This document shows, in pieces, positions 45,364 through 56,752 of a stretch of DNA of 64,000 nucleotides (positions within the stretch are counted from its first letter, which is position 1; the number at the start of each line of letters is the position of its first letter). The stretch comes from Lepidodermella squamata (taxonomy: Eukaryota > Gastrotricha). The stretch is taken from positions 2,480,001-2,544,000 of the forward strand of contig JBLDXI010000015.1 of assembly GCA_047495785.1 (NCBI GenBank), given 5' to 3'. The notes under the pieces were generated by a model, which saw only the letters and a program-made list of their open reading frames with translations, had not been told where the DNA came from and made no database searches. Both the position numbers and the translations under genes were made by a program.

Positions 45364-45691
45364 CACTAGGAAAAAAACTAGGTTTATTAGCTGATTTGTA
45401 GCTCGGAGCCAAAACTGAGTCGTCAATTTACATGCAAAAACACAGCTAATTAGAGGGACATAGGAGGGTTTATTAGCCTATCCCAGCTATGACCCGAGCT
45501 AATTAGCTTGTCTTTCATTGTGAGACAAAATAAAGCAGTTTTAAGACAATGAAAATCTAGCTTATTAGCTAGCCAAGGCTAATAAACCCTCCTATGTCCC
45601 TCTAATTAGCTGTGTTTTTGCATGTAAATTGACGACTCAGTTTTGGCTCCGAGCTACAAATCAGCTAATAAACCTAGTTTTTTTCCTAGTG
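45364..45691. mobile_element. MITE with ~115-bp near-perfect inverted repeats
   Basis: Both ends start CACTAGGAAAAAAACTAGGT (right end inverted) and the arms match base for base for over 100 bp (ends of arms read GGGTTTATTAGCCT), leaving a ~95-bp loop. The transcript would form a long hairpin. It ends 77 bp before the peroxiredoxin start codon. Confidence 0.9.
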
Positions 45692-45768
45692 ATTGCATTA
45701 TCGCTTTTAAGGTGGATTTTTTCGTATTTTTATTTTTATAGAATTTTTTTCCGTAAAATTGACTGAAA

Positions 45769-48383
45769 ATGTCTCTCCTACTCGGCAGCGCTTTTCCTAA
45801 CGTCGACGTCGAAACAACTCAGGGTAACTTCAAGCTGCACGACTACCAGGGCGATTCATGGCTGATTTTCTTCACCCACCCCGCCGACTACACGCCAGTG
45901 TGCACGACCGAACTCGGCCGAGCTGTTAACCTGCTCGAAGAATTCACGAAACGAAACGTCAAACTGATCGCGTTGTCGTGCGACAGCGTCGAGGACCACA
46001 AGGGCTGGTCGGGTGATATTATGGCTTTTTGCTCGAAGCCGGGCCAGCCGCTGCCGTATCCAATTATTGCCGACCCACATCGTGACCTGGCGCTGCGTTT
46101 TGGCATGCTTGACCCAATTGCGAAGGACAAGCAGGGCATGCCGCTGACGTGCCGAGCGGTTTTTATTGTTGACCCTAGCAAAACTATGCGTCTGTCTATC
46201 TTATATCCGGCTTCGGTTGGCCGCAATTTCGAGTAAGAATTTATTGAAATGTTGATAATTTCATGCGAATAACGAAAAAGTGTTTATTTCAACGGATTCG
46301 AAAATTCAAAAATATTTGCAATTTTAAAAATAGGTGCACACATTTTCCTATAATGTTATAATGACATCTCGAATAATTTAAAAAATTTCAAAGTTAAATG
46401 ATCAAAAAAGGTGGATCTGACTACTTCCACTATTAAAATTGAGGTTCCAGCCTTCATCATTTATTTTATTTTGCGCAATCTATATCACTTTATTTTCCCG
46501 ATTTTATGCGATTGCGGCTTTTTCTTTTCTTGATCTTGATCGATATAATCCTGAGATTTTTTTCGATATTCGCTTCTTAGACTTCTAATATTGGAAAAAT
46601 CACTGATTTGTAAAATCGATTATTAGAATTAGAAAAGGGATATTTTTAGGAATTTACTGCTGAGCTTCAAATTTGGCGCTGTAGCACCGAAATTTTGCTC
46701 GAAATTAAAAATTATTAACTATTCTTATTTGTTAAATCAATGCGGTGACATGTCTATAATTTTCAATTTTTTTTGGGTGTGCCAACTGCACCTACCTAAA
46801 TAAAGACTCCAGCACTAAATTTAGAGCTCCAGCACTAAATTTGAAAGTTGCTCCCACTAATCCTATTTAAGACTAAATAAGCAACTCTAGCACTAAATAT
46901 ACAAAGCCACCACCTAATTCATAGATAGGAATGCAATCATATCGCACCAGTGAGGCCGCTGGATAGCAGTTACTTCGAGGATCCGCCAATCGACCTGGGC
47001 CCTATTCCCTATATCCTATAACCTATCCCCAACAAATTTGGTTGTAATGTTATTCCGCCGCTAAGCGCAAGCAGGGTCAGGCACCAATTTTGTAGGTCAA
47101 AGATCAAACGTTTGACAGGCCTATGCAAATAAGTCAGGGTGTTGAAATCTAAGTTACGTTGGGAGGGCCTCTTTCAGGAGAGAAGTATTAGTTTACCATA
47201 GCCATGGGCAAATAGCACCATTTTAGTCTTTGCTACCATAGCCGCTCGCCTGCGGAAACGAGACGTGGCAAATCATGGCAGTCCCATGTCTGTCCTATTC
47301 ATTTCAAAAGGTAAAAGCTGATTGTTACCATTATTACGCAACACCTAACCTTCAAGCAATGACTGCGATGATAGAGATTGTCCCGCCTCAATTAGCTCAA
47401 AAATGACTCTTGAAGCTACAAAAACCTATAGTGCCACCGAAATACCAAAAAGCCAATAGCGGCGGCGTTCGGATCAAAGTTGTTGGCTGTGAGCAAAAGA
47501 GTGCATCATAACGAGATGCCAACCTCAACGTCATGGCTCATTTGCATAATACGCATTATGTTTAAGTCGGCCACTCGAGCTAAAATTTCAAAATCTTCAT
47601 TTTTATCCAAAGTTGAATTTCTCAAAACGGATATCTCTGTTATTTACTAAACTTTGCATGCATACAGAACGCGAGCTGCTCTTTCGCGTGGTATGAGATT
47701 TGAGGTATAGGCAACCCAACCGTTGTTACGATACAAAAACCGCTTTTTTTACTATAGTTTCATTTATTTTGATGAGATCAAGACTGAGCGCAGCAATTGC
47801 CCTCCTCAAATCTTATACCACATGAAACAGCAGCTGGCGTTCTACATGCATGCAAAATTTGGTGAACAATGGAGAAGCACTCGATTTAATAATGCAGATC
47901 AAAATTTTAGCTTGAGGGCTTCTTCTGGTCACTTTTTTCTCTATGGAAATACGGTAAAACCCTAAGCATGCATCGTCTGAAGGCGCGTGGTCGAGAATGC
48001 CTGAGAGCCTCGCCTGGTCTTAACAGCAGTAATAGGTACTGAATGCTGATATTTAGTGCTGGAACCCATATTTAGGTGCCCAAATAATTTAGTGTGAGCT
48101 GTTTGCAAATTAGGTAAACGCACTCTCAAATTTAGTGCTGGAACCTCATTTTAGGTGGTGCACTTATTTAGACCCATTTTTTTTTTATTTTTTTAGTGAA
48201 ATTGTTCGAGTTATCGACGCTTTGCAGCTGAATGAAACGAAAAAAGTCGTCACACCGGTTGATTGGAAGCAAGGCCAGAAGGTCATCGTGCCGCCATCTG
48301 CCGACGCCTCAACCTACCCGAACCCGGTTGAAACCGTCACGCTGCCATCCGGCAAAGGCTATCTTCGCTTCACCACAGTATAA
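45769..48383 (+). CDS. 1-Cys peroxiredoxin (PRDX6 type)
   Basis: Thiol peroxidase of the Prx6 subfamily, reducing hydrogen peroxide and lipid hydroperoxides in the cytosol. Two exons, 45769-46232 and 48197-48383 (phase 2), give 216 residues, close to the usual 220-224. The peroxidatic site THPADYTPVCTTELGR is at about residue 36-51 with the catalytic cysteine near 45. The second exon carries the C-terminal 1-Cys extension VVTPVDWKQGQKVIVPPS and LPSGKGYLRFT, equivalent to RVATPVDWKDGDSVMVLP and LPSGKKYLRYTPQ. There is no resolving cysteine of the 2-Cys type. Codons are noticeably more GC-rich than in neighbouring genes, as for a highly expressed gene. The intron is 1964 bp and holds repeats. 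Upstream is a hairpin MITE. No signal peptide. Confidence 0.93.
46233..48196. other. Repeat-rich intron of the peroxiredoxin gene
   Basis: Contains a copy of the dispersed motif (46588-46625) and inverted pairs of CCAGCACTAAATTT / AAATTTAGTGCTGG (about 46811-46850 against 48020-48165), consistent with a non-autonomous DNA element between about 46787 and 48165. A related AAATTTAGTGCTGG occurs at about 8580. No coding exon recognised. Confidence 0.55.
46588..46625 (+). repeat. Dispersed ~55-bp motif, copy 4 (shorter)
   Basis: ATATTGGAAAAATCACTGAT then TTGTAAAATCGATTAT; the second half is lost. It lies in the peroxiredoxin intron. Confidence 0.65.
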
Positions 48384-48903
48384 TTTCCCCAAATATTCGA
48401 AAAACTGACAAACGCAGCGGATGACATTAATTTCTTGCACATTGAAAAACTGCTTATTTCGGTGGATATGTTGTTATGTCATTGTTTCGCTTGGTGTTTT
48501 ATCCACCTATTGTTAAAATCTTATAAAGAAATTGTTCGGATAATCGCTTTAAAAAGCTGCTTAAAAGATATTTCATCTACAATAGCTTTAAACGCGTTGT
48601 TAAAACAACCTCAACTTCGATTTGTGGTAATAAAAAAATTCAATAATTAATGACTCATAATTTCTAATTTTTGCTTCGATGGAAGGTAAATAGTCGCGAT
48701 TTTCGTCATTTTTTATTTTTAAAAGAAAATTGCTTGCATATGAGATTTTTTCCATGTAAGAGTAGAATAATATTTCGAGTGATTCGATAATAATTCCGAA
48801 ACACGAGTCTATGGCAAGCATAAATATTTGATTCAGCGTTAAAAATCGATATTCATCGGAGTGCAAAGCCTCAGTCAACATTTCATTTTCATGTTCATGG
48901 ACC
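48384..48903 (-). other. Spacer with an open frame of uncertain reality
   Basis: A minus-strand frame runs 48995-48600. From its first ATG at 48905 it would give 102 residues (MVHEHENEMLTEALHSDEY...), rich in hydrophobic and charged residues but with no motif I recognise. That ATG overlaps the start codon of the divergent glycosyltransferase gene. It is probably a chance frame in AT-rich DNA. Confidence 0.25.
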
Positions 48904-50684
48904 ATGACGAGGTGTTTCAAAATTTTATGGTCTAAAAATGTGTTTATAACACTCCCACTGACAATTGCTCTTGTTTTATCTTTGATTTTCGGCAAAAAAT
49001 TGCTGTTAATTTTGGAAAATGAGTTCTACGCCTGCAATGCTGATTGGCCTGATCTCGAGTTGTTCCTAACTACAGGGCCGCAAGGTGACTTGGAAAATGA
49101 GTTCAACAACTGGTTTCTGCCGTCTCTCGCCCTGTTTTTCCCTCGGAAATTTTTGAAACTAGTCATCGCGACTGATTTGGAGAATCCGAACTCGAAGCCG
49201 TTCATTCAACGAGCTGAGGAAAAAACGAAGCGATTAATACCCGGTCTAGCATCAGTTCGAAGCGTTCTAGTGCCGAAGGTGTTTGAATCTCGCGGCTGGG
49301 ACAAGTCGCAATGGATGAAATTTTGGGCTGATAACTACACGAACGCGACTTTCACGGCATTTGTAGATACGGATTCGGTTTTTGTGACGCGAGTTACTAG
49401 AAACGATTTATTTGTCGGTGACAAACCAATTTTGAGGCCGATGTACGGCAAGCCCAGGGTCGGCTGGTTTGGCTCATGGCACAAAATTCCGGCTAATACG
49501 CTTAAATACACCGGTTTGAAAGGTATATAAAATTACTAGAAATTCACCAAAAATAAAAATTTCCCAATTCAAATTACAAAATAAAAATTCACAATTAGAA
49601 TTTCAAAAATTTGAAAATGAAAATAATTTGAAAATTTGAAGATTGATTAAAAAATTGAAAATTAATTAATTAAACAATTAAATTTAGCCTTCCAGCACGG
49701 GATTTTTCTAAAATCATGATTATCGAGAGCCTGCAAAGCCGATATCGATTTCATGTATCGATTTCACAAATCAGTAATTTTTCCGATATCAGCAACCCAT
49801 AATGGAACCCATAATGAAAGATTTTTCTACCTAGCTGCTATTACCCGGTAGCTGGAACACTAAACCCCGGGGACATCAGTAGTGACTAGACGACATTAAA
49901 ATTATCGGAAAAAGTACCAGAACGGTTAAATCCAGGTACCTCTAACATTTTAGTGCGCCAATAATTTTGACCTGATTTTTTCGTTCAAATTTAACAATCT
50001 TAAACGACTTATTTCAATTGGTTAAACTTTCAATTTATTTCAGAGCCGTTCAACTGCATGAGCTTCTTCCCGCTGATCATCAAAACAGCTCATCTGAAAT
50101 TTATTCGCAAAGTGATTGAAAAACAGGCAAATGGCACACATTTCGACGCTGTGATGGCTCCGCTTGCCAAGCAAAGCTATTACGGCTTCTACTCCGAGTA
50201 CAACATGATGTGCGCTGTTTTATGGTGGCATTTCCGCGATGACTATTATTGGGTGGTTAACGAGGTCGAGGCGGGTTGGAATGACACAGCCCCGCCTGGT
50301 CAAGTTGCGAATTTGAAAGAGGCCGAAATTAGCCGAGACATGATCTCTCGAACGCGGCCACATTTGACAGTCCATTTCAGCTATTACCCCTACTATTTAA
50401 CGCCTGAAACAATTCGAGCTGTCCTGAAACGAGGCGTTTGTTATTCATTGACAGAAAGCCAGCCGCATCCGGTGGAATGTGTGCAGTATAACCGGTGGAA
50501 TCGCGTCAATGAGGATGAATTTATTTTCGAACACGACAATTTTTGCAACCGAACCGGCGCTTTTCAAGCTCATTTAGCGAGAATTCATCGCAATGAACAC
50601 TGCCCCCATGATTGGATTGATGAAAGAATCGGTGACCTGTTCAAAATACCTGGTTATGATAGTAAAATTATAAGCAAACAGTAA
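48904..50684 (+). CDS. Predicted type II membrane glycosyltransferase, copy 1
   Basis: Two exons, 48904-49522 and 50044-50684 (phase 1, 521-bp intron), 419 residues. One membrane helix near residues 14-36 (FITLPLTIALVLSLIFG), then a lumenal GT-A-like domain: LKLVIATDLENP, GWDKSQWMKFWADN, the metal-binding-like TAFVDTDSVFVTRV, RPMYGKP, and after the intron NCMSFFPLIIKTAHL, YSEYNMMCAVLWWHF and YYWVVNEVE. The DTD motif flanked by hydrophobic strands is the basis for calling it a nucleotide-sugar transferase. I do not recognise a named family; it is unrelated in motifs to the GT15 genes nearby. Paralogous to 50806-52669 and 56753-58251 with the intron at the same place. Probably Golgi; substrate unknown. 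Confidence 0.7.
49728..49790 (-). repeat. Dispersed ~55-bp motif, copy 5
   Basis: The reverse strand reads ATATCGGAAAAATTACTGAT, TTGTGAAATCGATACATG, then AAATCGATATCGGCTTTGCA. It lies in the intron of glycosyltransferase copy 1. Confidence 0.7.
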
Positions 50685-50805
50685 CAAAATAAAAAACGCC
50701 AGAAGCATCACAAGTTCATTTCATTTGAAGTAGGTACTAAAAGGCCTTCATCTCAGCTTCACAGTACAGAATCATAAATGACTTGCGACAAAAGTAATAA
50801 AAAAA

Positions 50806-52669
50806 TTATCCAGTAATTAAGGTCAAATCAGTTAGATCTTTATCTAGAGTCCAGTTCAACCTCGCCACCATAATTGGGTTCCAAGCATGTGGACATTTCT
50901 CATTTAAACGCAAGCGTTCAATGTGCGAAGGCAACGCTAATGGCCGTTTTGATAAATCATCGTATTCAAACAAAAATTCATATCTATTCACCTCGTTCCA
51001 TCTCGAGTAATTCGCGCAGAATTGTGGCTTTAGTTCGAGCTCAGTCAACCCGTAGCAATAGCCTTTCCTCAGAGCATGGACTATAATTCCAAGTGGTACT
51101 TTGCCGGGTACAAAATAGGACCAATGTATCGATAAATGAGGTCTTAGTCTTGATATTGTTTCGTTGCTGATTCCAGCTTCTGATAAATTTGCCACCTGAC
51201 CGTAAGGCGCTGGGCCCGGCCAATTCGGCTCAACCTCGTTGACAATCCAGTAGTAGTCATCGCGAAAGTGCCACCAAAGTACGGTACACATCATGTTGTA
51301 CTCGGAATAGTAGCCGGGTAGGCCGAATTCAGCATAAGCTTCGTCGAAGGTTGTTTTATTCCGCTTCACTCGGATGATTTCGCGGAAAAATTTCAGGTGG
51401 GCAACTTTTACAATGACTGGGAAGAAGCACATGCAATTGAAGACTTCTGAGATGAAATAAATTGTATAAGAAATTTGTGTTGTACTAATTTGAGTTACAA
51501 CTTTGCAGCAGCCTGTGCGATAAAACGGTTAAATTTCGATATTTTATAGGCTATTTTTTGGAGTTCCTGGAGGCTTTTCATTTCGAATGATTTCGGGACA
51601 AACCTGAAAGCTTTATTTTTTTTATTTTTATTTTTTATTTTTCAAATTAGGATGACTAGAACCTAGAACTAACTTTCTCCATCCGGAAAGAAACATTGTT
51701 AAACGGCTGAATTTTCCCTAAGCTTTGATGGGTTCGAACTTGCCATCGATAGATTCCCTCTATATTTCTAGAGCCTTGTCAATTAGTTGGAAAAATTACA
51801 CGACCTTGCTCGAACTTTGCAAATCGGTTTATCAGACTCAGAAATAAAAAATTATAAAAATAAGAATTGAAAATCCGAGCTTTGAAATTACGACGTCTGC
51901 GGAGAATCGAACTCGAGGCGCCCGCTCCGGTACAATCCGAAGTCAAATTTTTATGGTAACTTGAACCCTTTAACTAGTTATATTATTCTCCAAATCCAAG
52001 TTATGCGTCAATACCTTTGAGTCCTGTATAAGCGTAAGTGTTGCCTGGGACTCGGTACCAATTACCCTGCCAGCCTTCTCTCGGCCGTCCATACAACGGC
52101 CTCAGTACAGGTTTGCCATCGATGAAAAGATCCCGGCCTGTAATCCTAGTCACAAACGCCGTATCAGTATCGACAAATCCAACATAAGTCGTATTAGTCC
52201 AGTTATCAGCCCACATTTTCAGCCACTGTGACTTGTCCCAACCCGGGCAAGGAAACACGCGTTGAGTTAGGACTGTCCTAACTTGGATTCCATCGAAAGA
52301 AGCCCGGGCTCGCTTTTCAACCCGATCAGCAAATTGCCGGACGTTTGGATCTTCAATATCGGTGACAATTGATACTTTAAGTTCCTGATTTGTAGGCCAG
52401 AACATTGCCAAAGTTGGAATGAACCAGGTTGATGTCTCAATTTCGCCGACTTCATTCGAAGGCGTTGTCAGCATTAACTCCATATCTGGCCACTTTTCAT
52501 TGCAAAAATCATTATTGAAGTTTGGATTGAAGTTTGCGACGATGAAATTAATGAGGTACGGCGAATGGTTATTGCCCCATATTATAAGGTTAAGCATGGC
52601 GAACAGAAAAATTGAGCTGAAAACTGCAAAGTATGGCTTTTGTCGTTTGAAAAAATCACGCGGGTGCAT
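50806..52669 (-). CDS. Predicted type II membrane glycosyltransferase, copy 2
   Basis: Exons 52669-52015 and 51446-50806 (phase 1, 568-bp intron), 431 residues. Short cytosolic basic N terminus (HPRDFFKRQKPY), membrane helix at about 14-33, then WPDMELMLTTPS, LKVSIVTDIEDPNVRQFADR, GWDKSQWLKMWADNWTN, YVGFVDTDTAFVTRI, RPLYGRPREGW, NCMCFFPVIVKVAHL, YSEYNMMCTVLWWHF and a C-terminal LNEKCPHAWNP. The second exon is exactly as long (641 bp) as in copies 1 and 3. Convergent with copy 1, stops 121 bp apart. Very similar to copy 3. Intact and likely functional. Several N-glycosylation sequons (NWTN, NETI) fit a lumenal domain. Confidence 0.72.
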
Positions 52670-54265
52670 CTTGTGAAAATAGTTTCAATCAATGATTTCA
52701 CGCTGCTTCGGGTGCTTTTACGATTTCTATTGAGAATAATAAATCATTTTTCCAATAAAGCTAACCAGTGTATGTTTGCTTAATAAACCGTAGCACCTTC
52801 AAATGTTGTCGCGTTATTGATTTTCACTTTATTGAATATATAAATATGGCTTAGTTCAACTTTGATAGTTCTAGGAAAAAATGTAGCTTCGAGCTTGTCA
52901 AAATAAACATCGGTCATTATTGGAAATTATTGACCTTAAAATCGTGCATTTTTTGAATTTTTCATTTGGGAATTCCCCTAGAATATTGGAAACGTGAACT
53001 CGGGAAACGTCAACTTTTGTTATTGATAATAAGAAAAATAATTTTTACTTCAAAACCAAGGTTTCGCGGACAGAAAGGGCCAGCAGACCACTTACGTAGC
53101 TTCGAGCACTTCGAGCTTCGAGCTTCGAGAATGCGAGAACGCGTCACTGCTGAAACTGGGCTCGGTATACCCGAAATTTGCAAGTCCGTGTTGAGTGCAA
53201 CTTTGGATGCATGGGGTTCTTTTCTTGGGCGATGCAGCCTATCAGCTCTCTAAACTCAAAAAAAGAAACCCGTGGTTGACGCCACGGGCTTGATGAGGAA
53301 GAAGGCGTTGATCTTGGCGCTATCATCGAAGGCGGTGATAGTGACCATGGAAACGATGTTAATATTGAAGAGTATTGAAGATGCAATCGCGTCAATAAAG
53401 CGTGTTACGAAATGGTCACTACTCCGTTTTGAATTGGTACGAAATGATCACGAATTTCATAAATATTACCGTATTTCTCGAAAATATCCCCCACCCCGAA
53501 TACAACCCTACAAAAGTTACCGTTTGATCATTAATATACCGCACCTCGAAATTCTACCCCATATTATTTAAAAAAATCAGAGCGCAGTATCAATTTACTA
53601 TAAAAACGAAATAAGCAACCTATCATCCGGTTGCTTAGCTAGGGCTGGACCTAAGATTATCAGTGATAACTCAATAGAGGGATGAAGAACGAAGTTGGGA
53701 GAGGATCATTTCGAAATTTACAGTCAATTCTTTTCGAAATACGCATTCAAACTAATTTCATGGATGATCGTATCGTGTTCTGATCGTATAGAACTAAACC
53801 TAACTGATAAAACATGAATAAAAGCGTAAGTTATCCTTCTTTTTCTCGCTTCACTCCAATAAAACGAAAACGCGTTGTTAGCAGTATTTACCTTAGTCCT
53901 GTAAATTCGTTAGTGGATCATAAATATACCGCACCTCGAAATTACAACCCTATAAAATTGTTGGTTCAATCACAAATATACCCCGGTGTATATTTTCGAG
54001 AATTACGATATGCAGTTTTTCCCTTAGAATCACGTGGTGCAGTCCAAATCTCTATAGGACTAAGTGCTAGCGAGCTTTCGTTATGTCAAATCATACATTT
54101 CACTGATTTTTCGCATATAAAAAAACCTGTTGTTTTCAACAACAAAAACCGGTCGGTATTATATTTGGTATTTGGACCATCAAGCCCCGTGATCGTAGGT
54201 TCATTTTCCAGAATAAATGGCATACTCTTCCTGTGAAAGCATGCCTTTTATTGACAATTTTCATT
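52670..54265. other. Spacer with one inverted-repeat element
   Basis: No recognisable gene. Frames at 52966-53571 on both strands carry no motif. The element at 53467-54010 is listed separately. Confidence 0.5.
53467..54010. mobile_element. MITE with TACCGTATTTCTCGAAAATAT ends
   Basis: The left end begins TACCGTATTTCTCGAAAATA and the right end is its imperfect reverse complement ending TTTTCGAGAATTACGATA. Internal ATATACCGCACCTCGAAATT occurs twice (about 53535 and 53925). No coding capacity. Confidence 0.6.
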
Positions 54266-55615
54266 TTATTTACCTTTTCTATTTCCAGAAAGCATAAGAA
54301 TCGATATGGTCGTACTAGTTGATAGCATAACAGCAAGAAAAACCGTAAAAAACACCATGTCGTAAAACCTGACCCGAGTGACATCCAATGTGATGCATTT
54401 AAACATCTTGATCCTGATTAGCTCATTCGCAGCTTTGCTCTGGGCGTACGCACATGATAAGAGTGAATAAACAGTCGAACCCAGTCCAAGAGTTAACTGA
54501 ATCGTAATGACTAATAACAGAAGAACAGTCTCCGATGTCTCCGGAATGCTTGAGTGAATCAACTGTTGCATTAACATGAACGCCATTAAGATCGTAGCGC
54601 AGTAAATTGGCCGATTGGACTCTCCACTTGGCATGCCAACAAAGGCGGCTTGCAGAACTCCAAGAGCGAAGCATGGAAGTATGATTCCAGTCACGTACGT
54701 ATCCGTCTTCCGCTTCAGGCCGAAAGTGAAAATTGTCCTGCAGTACGTTTTGTTCGGGAGGGAGAAATATGTCATAGACCGTATGCGGGACCAATTTCCG
54801 TTGAGAAGCCATCGCGATGAATCCGAAATTAGTTCTTCAGGGTAAATGTAAATGTCATTCCGATAAGAATCTACCAATCGCTGAAAAAATATCGATTTTT
54901 CAATCAGATTAAGGTGGAATTTTTTATTTACCTGATCAAGAAGAAATTCAAACATTATGTGGCACTTTTGTTCATCGAACGGAAAATGGCGCAGATTCAG
55001 GTCACCTGATTTGAGAGAGAAATGAATCCCTTTGGAAGCAATGAGTCAAATTTTCCTTACAATGAGTTTCGTACTTGATGACAGTTGTCCACTTAACTTT
55101 GCCATCCGGTAACAGATAAACATAACTGTAATCTGCCATGCTGTTAGCAAGGTAGGAATTTCAATTAAAAGAGGGCGATTTTTTTAAACGGCATACTCCT
55201 CGCTTAGCATGATGTAACTTCCAGCCGAATTGACTATCATTACCGGGGCTCGCCAAACATTTCTAGCAGGTTCTGAAACCTGATCAACCACAGCGAAAGT
55301 TGGATTGCTTCCCCAGACCTTTTGAATGCAATCGATCGTCCAGTACATGCTCATTCGTGCAATTAGAGATAGCTTCTCCTTCATCTCGTCCAGTTCAATA
55401 AATCTCAAGGGCGTGAATGTGAGTTGAACAAGAACTTTTTCTTGGTAGTCTCTCACAGGTCTCGTTGTTGAGGAGAGGTGGCATTGGCCGAATAACTGTT
55501 CCCGAACTAACGCTTCCTGCGAAAAGGTCGTCAAAAATATACCTGGGGATGTTTGAGATTTGATTAAAGGGACTGTAAGAATCAGGTGAAAATATAAAAT
55601 ACGATCCATATGCAT
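54266..55615 (-). CDS. Cys-loop ligand-gated ion channel subunit B (nAChR-like)
   Basis: Near-duplicate of subunit A. Exons 55615-55197, 55140-55061, 55005-54932 and 54880-54266 (phases 2, 1, 0), 395 residues. Signal peptide from MHMDRILYFHLILTVPL. Same Cys-loop (C-13-C, FPFDEQKC), same M1-M3 sequence and PSGESNRP...IPETSE around M2, short M3-M4 loop, and a slightly longer C terminus (SGNRKGK). Intron 3 (51 bp) is a multiple of three and stop-free, so its retention would insert 17 residues between the extracellular domain and its last strands. Differences from A concentrate in the first exon. Same exon positions, so the pair arose by segmental duplication. Cation selectivity is inferred from M2 only. 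Confidence 0.82.
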
Positions 55616-56752
55616 GTACCAATTCTGAGAAAATTAGGGCGGTGTCGTTTTCTTCGTTCTATTTGCTTGAAAAAGTCTGTATTTGCTCACTTTTCAAGTT
55701 TGCCAAAGGGAAATATTTGATAAACTTGGAATGCATCTAATTAATCTGTTGTCAAAGATGTTTCGTTCGGGAATCGATAAACAATGGTGTTTGAATTTTA
55801 CTCGAATTTTGCTACAAGTTCATTCGCAAGTTAAAAATTCGAAGAGAAAGTGGCTAGTGTTTATATTTGTATTTCGCCTGTTGCGGCATTAGCTGAAATC
55901 CTGCAAATGGACGTGTTAAACTGCCGTTTTCCATCGGTTTTCTTCGCCAGCTCCCTATAATGGCACCGATTAACATAGGATAGAAAATCTTTACTCTAGC
56001 GCGCCTTAGTCTTAGTTTCAAAAATCCTTCAAAAATTAGGTTGTGACGATCGGTCGCCATCCAAATCATTACCGAAAATGATCATATCTGTTCTCTTGTT
56101 ATCGAGTCCGAGTTCTGATTGCGAAGCCACTTCCATTCAAGCGTTCAATGTCCGTGGGATCCCAACGTCGAGGCTTGGAAGAATGCAAGGAGGCTAAATC
56201 AATCTCTATTGATCTCGAAATACGGGCGATGGTAAATAGCCTCAAAATTCGTAAAGACAGCTTAACTCCTTTGCTTAACCATTTGTTGAGCCTCGGTGGG
56301 ATCAGTAGAAGAAAGCAAAAGACAAAAGCATCGCTCACGATAACATGGATTCAATTTATGCGGCGAGCTTGGCCTCTCCTTGTTATCGCACGGTAGAACT
56401 ACGGTACAATCCCCTCAGTCCAGATCCCCTGCCAAATCCTCACGCTTACGAATTTCCATGACTGAAAAATATCAGCATGTTACGGAAGGCGGCCCAGTCG
56501 AATTACGTTGAAGCCCGACCAAAATCGCATGTTGAATTTACACAGCTCAATGTTGCGTTGACGTAGGTGTTCAAAGTTGTACCGGATTACGGATTACGGT
56601 AACTGTTTAACAGTGTTTCAAGCACATCTTCAATAAGATCAAAACGCCGGAAACCTAAAAATATTTACATTTACTGTTAAAGACTTCATCAGCTTTGCAA
56701 TTCAGAATAATGAATGAGTAATGAGGTCATTTTTGTGCGAAGTAATAAAATC
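55616..56752. other. Spacer, no supported gene
   Basis: About 1.1 kb between channel B and glycosyltransferase copy 3. The frames at 55854-56396 on both strands lack family motifs and oppose each other. Confidence 0.5.

Noticed and set aside
52966-53571. Frames of 83-99 codons around 53 kb
   Set aside because: Both strands open, low complexity (CTTCGAGC repeats), no family signature.
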